From assembly GCF_002042965.1 (NCBI RefSeq), contig NZ_MZNT01000013.1, positions 124,001-188,000 of the forward strand: DNA of 64,000 nt. The letters are read 5' to 3'. Positions 40,553 to 47,634 of the stretch are shown piece after piece. A model generated the notes under the pieces. That model was not told the DNA's origin, ran no database searches, and worked only from the letters and a program-made list of their open reading frames with translations. A program made the translations under genes and the position numbers. Within the stretch, counting starts at the first letter, position 1. Every line of letters starts with the position of its first letter. Origin of the DNA: Paenibacillus sp. 32352. GTDB lineage: Bacteria > Bacillota > Bacilli > Paenibacillales > NBRC-103111.

Positions 40553-41875
40553 TTATTTATTACTAAGCCGCTCGACTTCCTGCTTCATTTTATCGCTGTA
40601 CTGCTTCGCATCCACGTTACCGGCGAGCAGCGCCGTTCCCGTCTTGCACATCACATCCCACATACCGTTAGGCAAATAGACGCGGTCAAAGTAAGGGAAC
40701 ACCCGAATATCGGCGTATTTGTTGTAATACTCGGTAAACTCATGCTTCGCTTCGACCCCTTTTAGTCCGGGAGGAAGCTTCGTCGCGTTGGCGATCTTGG
40801 TCATATTCTCCGGCTTCGCGAAATAAGCGATCAGCTTCTTCGCATCGTCCAGATGCTTGCCGTCCTTCCACGCTCCCATCGTATAGCGCTCGCCGCCCGA
40901 GAAGTTCGGTGCATCTCCCGGTACCATCGAGGGAACGGGCATAAAGCCTATTTTCAGGTCGGCTTTAATCTTATGAACCTCATCGGCGAAGGATGGCCCT
41001 TGCAGGGTGAAGGCTACCTTACCTTGAGAAAACTGCTGGGGAAGGTCGCTGTATTTGGCCGTCAGCACATCTTTGTTGATGTAGCCTTTTTTCTGCATTT
41101 CCAGGAATTTGTCCGGGAGCGGCTTCCACTTGTTCCAGTCGAACTTTTTGTCGAGCAGGTTCTGCGCTTCGTTATCCTTAGGGCTAATCAACAAGGAAGT
41201 GGCGAAATAATCGAAATATTGCCCGATCATCCAATCGTCGATTCCCGAGAAATAGAAGGGCGTCACCTCGCCTTTGCTCTCGGTTTTCAATTTTTCAGCC
41301 GCAGCCATCAGCTCGTCGAACGTTTTGGGCGGTTCGATGTTGTATTTTTTCAGGAGATCCGCATTATACGTCAAGCCGTCCTTGGCTTCGCTCAGCACCA
41401 GCGCGTGAACCTTGCCGCTTTTGTCCGTCACGACATCCTTGATGGTATTCGTCAGCTGGGACGCCCAAGGCTGGTCCTTCAAATCGGCCAAATATTTGCC
41501 GTAACGGATAATGGCCCAGCCGTGAGTATCGAATACATCGGGCAAATCGTTCGCGGCCATTTTGACCTTCAAAATGTTTTCGTACTCCGTGCCGGGGAAC
41601 TGCAAATCGACATCGACCTTTCCGTTCTCCCTGGCAAAATCGCTTGCGATCTGCTTGTAAACCTCTTGAATCGGCTTGTCGTTGACGGTCGAATAGACGG
41701 TGATTCTTGTCTTGTCTCCGCTTCCGGCAGGAGAGCTGCTCTTGCCCGTATCCGCCGTCGGCGCAGGTGCCGCCGTCTTCTCCGCGGCCGTTCCCCCTTG
41801 CCTTTGCGAGCATCCCGCTAAAGCGATAGAGCATGTCAAAACCAACATTGCTGAGCTCCACAGTTTCTTGTTCAT
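40553..41875 (-). CDS. extracellular solute-binding lipoprotein of a CUT1 sugar transporter
   Basis: 440 residues from the ATG at 41875, seven bases after GGGAGG. Signal peptide with lipobox L-A-G-C (Cys22) and a 35-residue Ala/Thr/Pro-rich linker. Mature domain: R-I-T-V-Y-S-T-V-N-D, D-L-P-D-V-F-D-T-H-G-W, L-T-Y-N-A-D-L-L-K-K-Y and G-K-V-A-F-T-L-Q-G-P-S-F, all typical of family 1 sugar-binding proteins. First gene of the operon binding protein, two permeases, kinase, regulator. A cre-like sequence lies about 130 bp upstream. The sugar is not identifiable from sequence. Confidence 0.9.
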   Translation of the reverse strand: MNKKLWSSAMLVLTCSIALAGCSQRQGGTAAEKTAAPAPTADTGKSSSPAGSGDKTRITVYSTVNDKPIQEVYKQIASDFARENGKVDVDLQFPGTEYENILKVKMAANDLPDVFDTHGWAIIRYGKYLADLKDQPWASQLTNTIKDVVTDKSGKVHALVLSEAKDGLTYNADLLKKYNIEPPKTFDELMAAAEKLKTESKGEVTPFYFSGIDDWMIGQYFDYFATSLLISPKDNEAQNLLDKKFDWNKWKPLPDKFLEMQKKGYINKDVLTAKYSDLPQQFSQGKVAFTLQGPSFADEVHKIKADLKIGFMPVPSMVPGDAPNFSGGERYTMGAWKDGKHLDDAKKLIAYFAKPENMTKIANATKLPPGLKGVEAKHEFTEYYNKYADIRVFPYFDRVYLPNGMWDVMCKTGTALLAGNVDAKQYSDKMKQEVERLSNK

Positions 41876-42007
41876 GAATTGGCCTCCCTTATCGTTTCCA
41901 TGCTTTGGGTATAACAGGTCTTCCCCTGCTGCATTGACCAATTGAAGTCATTATCATTTCCCGGGTAGTTGTAGCAGTTGTCTTTTCGAAATTGATCTTA
42001 ACATAAA

Positions 42008-42022
42008 TGAACACGCTTACAT
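42008..42022 (-). promoter_or_regulatory. cre-like site upstream of the ABC operon
   Basis: On the minus strand ATGTAAGCGTGTTCA matches TGWAANCGNTNWCA at all but one defined position. Consistent with CcpA control of the sugar transporter, weaker than the site at 13641. Confidence 0.5.
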
Positions 42023-42212
42023 ATGATGCAATTCTACAATAGAAGCGCTCATTTATTAACTGGCAGCTGGTCATCCGTCCGCAGCCCTTGTACCTGACCG
42101 GAGAAGATAAGCCTTCCGCCTTCAGTAGGCGGATTCCGATTCCCCAGACAAAATCCCCACGCAAGGATTCAGATACTTTGTGGGGAAACCGGGAATTTAT
42201 AATTGCAAATTA

Positions 42213-42242
42213 TAAAAAGCCCATCCTCTTATGAGAATGAGC
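42213..42242 (-). terminator. terminator of the FhuF-like gene
   Basis: On the minus strand GCTCATTCTC pairs with GAGGATGGGC (two G-U pairs) around ATAA and is followed by TTTTTAT, 10 bp after the stop. Confidence 0.8.
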
Positions 42243-42251
42243 TCCACTCGC

Positions 42252-43043
42252 TTATCCATGTCCTGCTTCCATTTTAATCCGCCGTACCTTTTCCTCGCGC
42301 TCCGCCTCCGTTAGACGAGGGCAGGTATAGCAATAGCCATGATCCGTATCCGTCTTGTAGGCCAGGCAGCATACCGGCTTGATGCGCATTTGTTCCCCGG
42401 GAACTCTCGGATTCTCCATCATCCGGAACCGGATATCGAACGGGCTGCGGGAGCGTCCGAATAGTGCCGGATCAAGTCCGTGCAGAAGCGTGTCCATGTC
42501 CTGCTTTAACCGGACGAGCGATTCTTCGGAATGGGCTTCCTTGTACCAGCGGTCCATCGCATAGTGCATTCGGGTGATCATAGTCGCCCATAGAATACCG
42601 GCAGAGATGGAAACGGTCCCGGCAAGGCTTTCTAGCAAAGGCTTGACCTGCTGGCCATAAAACTGGATCATCGCCTCTTTCGACCGATCGTTCCGGTTCG
42701 GCCACGTGAGCGGTTCCCCCCGCCACTCCTTCATCCGGAAAGCCAATGCGATCCTGCGGCCGTTGTCGTAAATCTGTACTTCCATATTGTCCAATGAAAA
42801 ATCGGGGATAAAGGAATCATGCCATAGGGAATATTGGAAAGCCGCACATACCCCGCCGAACCAGCTGGCAAAATAGGCAGCCGCCACATCGGGCTCCAGC
42901 GCCTTGAGCAGCGGAGCATAGGTTTGGATGAATGCGCTCGCTCCCTGTCTTCTGCTCAGGCAAGAAAGCGATGCGCCGAACAGCGTACCAGGCTGATCTT
43001 CCAAGACCACAAAAAACTGATTTTCATAATACGCCGTATCCAC
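42252..43043 (-). CDS. FhuF-like ferric siderophore reductase
   Basis: 263 residues, starting at GTG (an in-frame TAG lies just upstream and no ATG is available); AGGAGGG lies about 14 nt before it and AGAGG nearer. The C terminus carries the diagnostic iron-sulfur ligands C225-C226, C238 and C241 in V-C-C-L-A-Y-K-T and Y-C-Y-T-C, close to the C-C-x10-C-x2-C arrangement of FhuF. The rest is a helical ferric-reductase fold. FhuF-type proteins reduce ferric siderophores in the cytoplasm to free iron. A Fur box 60 bp upstream and a terminator downstream make it a single-gene iron-regulated unit. The siderophore is unknown and no transporter is adjacent. Confidence 0.86.
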   Translation of the reverse strand: MDTAYYENQFFVVLEDQPGTLFGASLSCLSRRQGASAFIQTYAPLLKALEPDVAAAYFASWFGGVCAAFQYSLWHDSFIPDFSLDNMEVQIYDNGRRIALAFRMKEWRGEPLTWPNRNDRSKEAMIQFYGQQVKPLLESLAGTVSISAGILWATMITRMHYAMDRWYKEAHSEESLVRLKQDMDTLLHGLDPALFGRSRSPFDIRFRMMENPRVPGEQMRIKPVCCLAYKTDTDHGYCYTCPRLTEAEREEKVRRIKMEAGHG

Positions 43044-43102
43044 AACCTCTGAAGCTCCCTCCTAATGGTAACCACACACATCTTCCGCATAGGTCTATTA
43101 GT

Positions 43103-43121
43103 GAAAACGATTCTCATTTTC
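43103..43121 (-). promoter_or_regulatory. Fur box
   Basis: GAAAACGATTCTCATTTTC matches 15 of 19 positions of the consensus GATAATGATTATCATTATC. It lies 60 bp upstream of the FhuF-like gene. Confidence 0.8.
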
Positions 43122-43263
43122 ATAATAAACAGGATGCCATCCCCTGTCAAATTTATACGATTCGGGTTCTTCCATAAAAATACATGATTGCCTAAGACTA
43201 GTCAACGAAACTTATCGTGAACTATGACACACTTTCTATTATGCAGGGAACCCCGAATTTGTA

Positions 43264-43301
43264 AAAAAAGATGACCCGCTGATCGCGAGTCATCCTTTTT
43301 G
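43264..43301 (-). terminator. terminator of the peroxiredoxin operon
   Basis: On the minus strand GGATGACTCGC pairs with GCGGGTCATC and is followed by TTTTTTT, 7 bp after the peroxiredoxin stop. The complement has its own T-run and could act in the other direction. Confidence 0.85.
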
Positions 43302-43307
43302 TCACTA

Positions 43308-43874
43308 TTAACCGAGTGTTTTATCCCCTTTTTTCCAGTTGGCCGGGCACATGCCGCCGGATTGTAGCGCTTCAAGAATCCGCAGCGTTTCCTCTACGCT
43401 TCTGCCGACGTTCATATCAGTTACCACCTGGTAGCGCAGGATTCCATCCGGGTCGATAATGAACAGTCCCCGATGAGCAGCGCCTGTTGCGTCATCTAGA
43501 ACGCCATAAGCCTTCGCGGTCTCCTTCTTGAAATCCGAGGCTATCGGATAGCTGATCGGTCCGATCCCCTGTTGATCACGCGGCGTGTTGATCCAAGCAC
43601 GGTGGGTATAGATGCTGTCTACGGAAATCCCTATGACCTCGCAATCCAGCTCCTGAAACTTGTCATAATGGTCGCTGAAGGCAATAATCTCCGTCGGGCA
43701 CACATAAGTGAAGTCGAACGGCCAGAAGAAGACCATAACCCAGCGGCCGCGGTATTGTTCCAGGGATACGTGCTCTTCTAACGTCTCCAGATTGATGGTG
43801 GAAGGAAGATGAAACGATGGTGCTTTCAGTCCGATTTTTACCGTTTGTTCTGCATTAGTAGTTGTTGTTGTCAT
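43308..43874 (-). CDS. typical 2-Cys peroxiredoxin (AhpC/Prx1 family)
   Basis: 188 residues. Peroxidatic Cys59 in D-F-T-Y-V-C-P-T-E and resolving Cys176 in G-G-M-C-P-A-N-W, with the W-P-F-D-F-T-Y core: the thioredoxin-fold arrangement that reduces hydrogen peroxide and alkyl peroxides. Cytoplasmic. Last gene of a three-gene unit after an atypical thioredoxin reductase and a small glutaredoxin, which together could supply its electrons. A Per-box-like site lies before the first gene of the unit, so induction by peroxide is likely. Confidence 0.95.
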   Translation of the reverse strand: MTTTTTNAEQTVKIGLKAPSFHLPSTINLETLEEHVSLEQYRGRWVMVFFWPFDFTYVCPTEIIAFSDHYDKFQELDCEVIGISVDSIYTHRAWINTPRDQQGIGPISYPIASDFKKETAKAYGVLDDATGAAHRGLFIIDPDGILRYQVVTDMNVGRSVEETLRILEALQSGGMCPANWKKGDKTLG

Positions 43875-43940
43875 AATGAATGTCCTCCTAGTGGTTTTTA
43901 TTTAATTAACTAATGGTCAAATATCTGCTTGACGATGGTG

Positions 43941-44186
43941 TCATTGCTGCGCCAGTGCTTTTTTGATACGGGTCGGATTAAGGCCGAGAATTCTCGTCTC
44001 TCCGATCACCGTGACGGGAATCGAGCTCATCCCCATGGCTTCCAGCTCATCGCGGTAAGCTTCATTCACATCAATGTTTCGCTCTTCAAACGCAATTTGC
44101 TGCTCCGTTAAATATTTTTTCAGCTGGCTGCAGTAGGTGCAGGTTGTGCTGGAATAAACAATGACCGGTGTAGTTGTTGTAGACAT
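43941..44186 (-). CDS. glutaredoxin-like redox protein (NrdH/YruB type)
   Basis: 81 residues with the redox motif C16-T-Y-C19 after V-I-V-Y-S-S-T-T, and the cis-proline S-S-I-P-V-T-V-I near 57, so a glutaredoxin fold. Its length and lack of clear glutathione-binding residues suit NrdH-like proteins that are reduced by thioredoxin reductase. Gene order (reductase, this protein, peroxiredoxin) makes it the probable electron carrier between the two. ATG with AAGGAGG upstream. Confidence 0.9.
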   Translation of the reverse strand: MSTTTTPVIVYSSTTCTYCSQLKKYLTEQQIAFEERNIDVNEAYRDELEAMGMSSIPVTVIGETRILGLNPTRIKKALAQQ

Positions 44187-44218
44187 GGGCAGTTCCTCCT
44201 TGGATTGTAGAAATGATT

Positions 44219-45142
44219 TTATTTGTACTGTGGAATCAGCTGTGCTCTGCGATGGATGAATTTATCCACCGCCATGGCGGCAATAGCGCCGTCAGCTGCG
44301 GCGACGACCGCCTGCTTCACCGGCGAACGGCGAACCTCTCCGGCTCCGAATACTCCGGGAACGGGCGACTGCATGGATTCATCCAGGATCATAAAGCCGT
44401 TCTCGTCGAGTGGAACCTGATCCTGCAAAAAGTCGGTGCCGGGCTTGCTGCCCGATAAGAAGACGAAGACTCCATCCACCTGGAGCTGCTGCTCTTCGCC
44501 GTTCGGGGTTTTCACCCGCAGTCCCTCCACATGGTGCTCGCCGACGATCTCCAAAGGCCTTGTCCGAAAATACAGCTCGGCCTTATCCAGCGGCGGAAGC
44601 GTCTCGGCTCCCTGCAGCTCATTGCGGGGCACGACAAAGTGAATTTTCGAGACCAGCTTGTTCAAGGCCAGTACCTCATCCAGCGCTTCCTCGGAATCGC
44701 CGATCACGGCGATTTCCTTACCTTCGAAGAAGGCGCCGTCGCAGGTGGCGCAGGTGCTTACCCCGCGGCCGAGCAGCTTCTCCTCCCCCGGAAGCATCCG
44801 GTTGCGCCCTTTGGAGCCGGTAGCGACGATTACGGCTTTGGCCTCGAACATGCCGTCTGCCGTAAACACAAGCTTCGACTCCCCTTCCAGATCCACGGCG
44901 GTAATCGTCGTCTGCTTGAACTCCGCCCCGAAGCCTCGGGCCTGGCCGCGAATGCGATCCAGCAGCTCCTTCCCGCTAAGCTCCTCGGTAACGCCGGGAT
45001 AGTTCGCGATCTTATGAGTCAGCGCCAAGGCTCCGGTATTCGGGGCTTTGTCCAGCACCAGAGTGGATAAATGACCTCTTGCCGTATACAAAGCCGCCGT
45101 TGCGCCTGCCGGCCCTCCTCCGATAATGATGACATCGTACAT
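44219..45142 (-). CDS. thioredoxin-reductase-like flavoprotein with altered NAD(P)H site
   Basis: 307 residues, ATG after AAGGAGGG. FAD-binding I-I-I-G-G-G-P-A-G (5-13), redox-active C131-A-T-C134-D-G and the second FAD motif G-V-F-G-A-G-E near 280 are all intact. In the nucleotide domain the expected G-G-G-x-S-A reads V-I-G-D-S-E-E-A, and the H-R-R motif that binds the NADPH phosphate reads V-V-P-R-N. NADPH may therefore not be the donor; ferredoxin- or NADH-linked relatives without those motifs exist. It heads the operon with glutaredoxin and peroxiredoxin. I am sure of the superfamily, not of the electron donor. Confidence 0.88.
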   Translation of the reverse strand: MYDVIIIGGGPAGATAALYTARGHLSTLVLDKAPNTGALALTHKIANYPGVTEELSGKELLDRIRGQARGFGAEFKQTTITAVDLEGESKLVFTADGMFEAKAVIVATGSKGRNRMLPGEEKLLGRGVSTCATCDGAFFEGKEIAVIGDSEEALDEVLALNKLVSKIHFVVPRNELQGAETLPPLDKAELYFRTRPLEIVGEHHVEGLRVKTPNGEEQQLQVDGVFVFLSGSKPGTDFLQDQVPLDENGFMILDESMQSPVPGVFGAGEVRRSPVKQAVVAAADGAIAAMAVDKFIHRRAQLIPQYK

Positions 45143-45181
45143 ATAAACCCTCCTTGCTGATCGTTCTGTTTATATTTAAAC

Positions 45182-45196
45182 TTAAACTAAATCTAA
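45182..45196 (-). promoter_or_regulatory. Per-box-like site before the peroxiredoxin operon
   Basis: TTAAACTAAATCTAA, 40 bp upstream of the reductase start. It closely resembles TTAAACTTAGTCTAA in front of the PerR-like gene and loosely fits the 7-1-7 Per-box plan (TTATAAT, one base, ATTATAA). Confidence 0.5.
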
Positions 45197-45294
45197 AAAT
45201 CTTATATCTGAATATTACCACGGCAAACCCAATGGATCATGAAGGTTTGATTAAACTCTCGTGAAGATTTCATGAAGCAGCCCCTTACATGCGG

Positions 45295-45333
45295 AAAGGT
45301 GGGTTTAGCGACGAATCGCCAAACCCACCTTTC
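45295..45333 (-). terminator. hairpin after the winged-helix regulator gene
   Basis: AAAGGTGGGTTTAGCGA and TCGCCAAACCCACCTTT pair almost completely around a four-base loop, 15 bp past the stop. Strong stem, short T-run. Confidence 0.7.
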
Positions 45334-45347
45334 TTACTTATATCCTA

Positions 45348-46097
45348 TTAATCAGCCAGCCGGTACCCGACCCCGCGAACCGTTTCAATGTAGGTCGGTG
45401 CCTTTGGATTGTCCTTCAGCTTTTGCCGCAGACTTTTGACATGGACGTCCACCGTATTGCTGCCTCCGAAATATTGATCGCCCCAGACGCGGTCCATCAG
45501 CTCCTGTCTGGACAATACGGCGCCATTGGTATCGAGCAATGCCTTCAGCAGATCAAACTCGGTCTTGGTCAAATCGACGCGGGAGGCCCCGAGATATACG
45601 GCCATTCGTTTGTAATCCACGAGGAGCTCCTTATGCTGCACTTGATCGCCCCGCTCCTCCGGTACCCTTCCTTCGCCGAGCAGCTTGGATTGAATCCGCT
45701 CGAGAATCGCCTCGGTGCTCGCGGAAGACCAGACAACAGCATCTTCGTAAGATGAAAAGCCCGGCTCCACCAGCCGCTCCGTTCCTTTGACGAGCAGAAG
45801 AGCCGGCGACGACACCGTATTCGGGCGCGGCTTCGGCACAAGCGCATCGTAAGTTGCATCTACAATCAGGAGATCAATCGGCAGCGCCGCGAGCGAGTGC
45901 TCATCCAGATGATGAAAGACCAGTACATCATAGCACTTGGCTGTCAGCTCTCTCACCAATTCGTGCAAGGCATGAGGAAACGGGCTGATAATGACAATGG
46001 TATGCGTGGTGGAGCAAAACGCTCCGATGGGCTGCTCATCCCGGGACGTATCTATTGCCACATTCGTCCATTCGCTTACTTCTCTTTGCTGCTGCAT
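45348..46097 (-). CDS. OmpR-type winged-helix regulator with degenerate receiver domain
   Basis: 249 residues from the ATG at 46097, ten bases after GGAG; a GTG at 46106 is too close to that site. The last ~100 residues are a standard OmpR/PhoB winged helix (D-L-T-K-T-E-F-D-L-L-K-A-L-L, L-M-D-R-V-W-G-D, V-D-V-H-V-K-S-L-R-Q-K-L). The first ~130 have the strand order of a receiver (T-I-V-I-I-S-P-F, D-L-L-I-V-D-A-T-Y-D) but lack the acidic pair, and no kinase gene is nearby. It overlaps the end of the PerR-like gene by 22 bp. It probably works without phosphorylation, perhaps in the same stress response; its signal is unknown. Confidence 0.83.
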   Translation of the reverse strand: MQQQREVSEWTNVAIDTSRDEQPIGAFCSTTHTIVIISPFPHALHELVRELTAKCYDVLVFHHLDEHSLAALPIDLLIVDATYDALVPKPRPNTVSSPALLLVKGTERLVEPGFSSYEDAVVWSSASTEAILERIQSKLLGEGRVPEERGDQVQHKELLVDYKRMAVYLGASRVDLTKTEFDLLKALLDTNGAVLSRQELMDRVWGDQYFGGSNTVDVHVKSLRQKLKDNPKAPTYIETVRGVGYRLAD

Positions 46098-46471
46098 GAA
46101 GGGCACACTCCTTTCAGCAAAATATGTTCATCCTCCACTATATAACCGGTCTCTTCCGCTACGGCTTTCGACCATTCGGCCGGAACGTGCGTAAAGACTT
46201 CATCCACTTTGCCACAAACCCGGCAAACGATGTGCTGATGATCCTCTGTCCGTGCATCGTATCGGCTTGCGTCTCCTTCGAGCTTCAGCTCCCGAATCAG
46301 CCCTTCCTCCGTCAAATAGCGCAAGGAATTGTAGGTGGTTGCATAGGCAAATTGATGCCCGCGCTTGTTCAACCGTTCAATAATTTCTGCAGCGGTAGGG
46401 TGATCGGTGCTTTCCATCACAATTTCATAGATTGCTTTCCGCTGAGGTGTCAGCTGTCCTTTTCTGCTCAT
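46076..46471 (-). CDS. perR: Fur-family peroxide regulator, PerR-like
   Basis: 131 residues. Winged helix with H-P-T-A-A-E-I (His24 aligns with PerR His37) and Y-A-T-T-Y-N-S-L-R-Y-L; metal-sensing segment S-R-Y-D-A-R-T-E-D-H-Q-H-I-V-C; structural zinc from C-R-V-C-G and C-P-S-C near the end. Asp in R-Y-D and K-V-D-E-V match PerR Asp85 and Asp104, favouring PerR over Fur. Iron-dependent histidine oxidation would release it from peroxide-defence genes such as the adjacent peroxiredoxin operon. Two Per-box-like sites lie before its own start. Symbol is by similarity. Confidence 0.82.
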   Translation of the reverse strand: MSRKGQLTPQRKAIYEIVMESTDHPTAAEIIERLNKRGHQFAYATTYNSLRYLTEEGLIRELKLEGDASRYDARTEDHQHIVCRVCGKVDEVFTHVPAEWSKAVAEETGYIVEDEHILLKGVCPSCSSKEK

Positions 46472-46501
46472 TGTGATTCCCCCGGTATTTTTTTATTATA
46501 T

Positions 46502-46533
46502 TTAGATTAATTCTAATCTTAAACTTAGTCTAA
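46502..46533 (-). promoter_or_regulatory. pair of Per-box-like sites before perR
   Basis: TTAGATTAATTCTAA (46502-46516) matches the PerR consensus at 11 of 14 defined positions and TTAAACTTAGTCTAA follows at 46519-46533. They lie 30-60 bp upstream of the start, which suggests autoregulation. Confidence 0.55.
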
Positions 46534-46711
46534 GTCAATATCCCTTTCACTTCATACGAAACATAATTCGCCAGGACTCCACAAATCAAACAAGAGCAGC
46601 GCTTGTCCAGCCTGCCCTTGTGCCGCCTGACATCGTCAGGAGGTCTTTCCTTATTCTTATAATTTCCCGTCTGCTTTATCAGGGATTCCTCTGACGGCCA
46701 AGACAAAGGGA

Positions 46712-47347
46712 TTAGCGGTCATACTTGCGGATCAGATCCGCCAATGCTTCACGGAATAAAATGGACTCCTTCTTCTTCAGCTTCTCGGCCAGCGTCTTCA
46801 GCTGCCGAACCATCGTCGCCGGATAATAGCAGGTCTTCATCACCATCTCCTCATTAGGAGGCAGCGCAACCTGGTTTCTCCCCGATTCCTTCGCCGACAT
46901 AAGCGCCGCATTGGCCGCCCGCATCAACCCGTTCATATCCTTGGCATCCCGCGGGTATTGAGCCACTCCTACCGTTACACTAATTTCCTGTGCCTGCTCG
47001 TCCGCCGGCAGTTGAAACCGTTCGTTCGAGGCTTGTACGGCCGCCCGAACCGACTCCATCTTCAAAAAGCCCTGTTCCAGGCTGAAATCGGCCAGCACTA
47101 CCGCAAATTCATCCCCGGAGACGCGAAACACCGCTTGCTCCGAGGTCTGTTCCTTAAGGATATCCGCGATCGTTTTCAATACATGGTCCCCGGTATCATG
47201 ACCGAACAGCCGGTTGATGTCCAAAAAATGGTCCACATCAATAAGAGCCAGAGCGACTCCTTCACATTCCTGAGACGTCTCCTTCAGCTGAAGCTCCAAT
47301 GCCTCCCGGTTGCGTAAACCAGTCATTTCGTCTATTCTTCCCTTCAT
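46712..47347 (-). CDS. diguanylate cyclase (GGDEF) with C-terminal ribbon-helix-helix-like domain
   Basis: 211 residues. A compact GGDEF domain fills 1-160: D-E-M-T-G-L-R-N-R, A-L-I-D-V-D-H-F, active loop S77-G-D-E-F81 and V-T-V-G-V-A. There is no sensory domain in front and no R-x-x-D inhibitory site five residues before the loop. The last 44 residues (168-211: K-T-C-Y-Y-P-A-T-M-V, Q-L-K-T-L-A-E-K-L, F-R-E-A-L-A-D-L-I) follow the strand-helix-helix pattern of MetJ/Arc DNA-binding domains. That would make a cyclic-di-GMP synthase that binds DNA. AAGGA lies nine bases before the ATG. AT-rich repeats upstream may be its own target. Confidence 0.8.
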   Translation of the reverse strand: MKGRIDEMTGLRNREALELQLKETSQECEGVALALIDVDHFLDINRLFGHDTGDHVLKTIADILKEQTSEQAVFRVSGDEFAVVLADFSLEQGFLKMESVRAAVQASNERFQLPADEQAQEISVTVGVAQYPRDAKDMNGLMRAANAALMSAKESGRNQVALPPNEEMVMKTCYYPATMVRQLKTLAEKLKKKESILFREALADLIRKYDR

Positions 47348-47454
47348 ATATAAACATCCTTATATCAATATATATAATACTATATATATAATTTTATATA
47401 AGAAAAAAATGGAAATGTCAACAACCCTTTCTGCTAAAAAGCTGGCACTCATCG

Positions 47455-47483
47455 TTGACAATTTTAATTGATATACATATAAT
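47455..47483 (+). promoter_or_regulatory. consensus sigma-A promoter of the first MFS gene
   Basis: TTGACA (47455-47460), 17-bp spacer, TATAAT (47478-47483): both hexamers perfect. Unrepressed, it should be very strong. Confidence 0.85.
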
Positions 47484-47494
47484 TGTTATAACAA
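47483..47494 (+). promoter_or_regulatory. palindromic operator at the MFS transcription start
   Basis: TTGTTATAACAA, a perfect 12-bp palindrome overlapping the last base of the -10 box and the start point, the classic position for a repressor. Confidence 0.6.
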
Positions 47495-47516
47495 CAATTG
47501 AATAAAAGAAGATCTT

Positions 47517-47547
47517 AAGGTAATTTCACATTTTGTGAGATTACCTT
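47517..47547 (+). promoter_or_regulatory. leader hairpin of the MFS gene
   Basis: AAGGTAATTTCACA pairs with TGTGAGATTACCTT around three bases with one mismatch, about 30 nt into a leader of about 145 nt. It could be an attenuator or a stabilising structure; only a short T-run follows. Confidence 0.5.
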
Positions 47548-47634
47548 TACTTGCTGTGCGTTGCTATTCGGTCCATGAATAACCTCATGCGCATCAGACA
47601 CAATAATAAATGAAGAAGGAAGCGATACTCTCAT

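Larger units (their letters stand above)
41876..42251. other. 376-bp gap upstream of the ABC operon
   Basis: Holds the cre-like site, the fhuF-type terminator at its right end and an AT-rich stretch. A 91-codon open frame on the minus strand here has no ribosome binding site or domain and I do not accept it as a gene. Confidence 0.6.

Noticed and set aside
41889..42164. 91-codon minus-strand gene before the ABC operon
   Set aside because: No ribosome binding site, mixed composition, and it covers the cre-like site and the operon leader.
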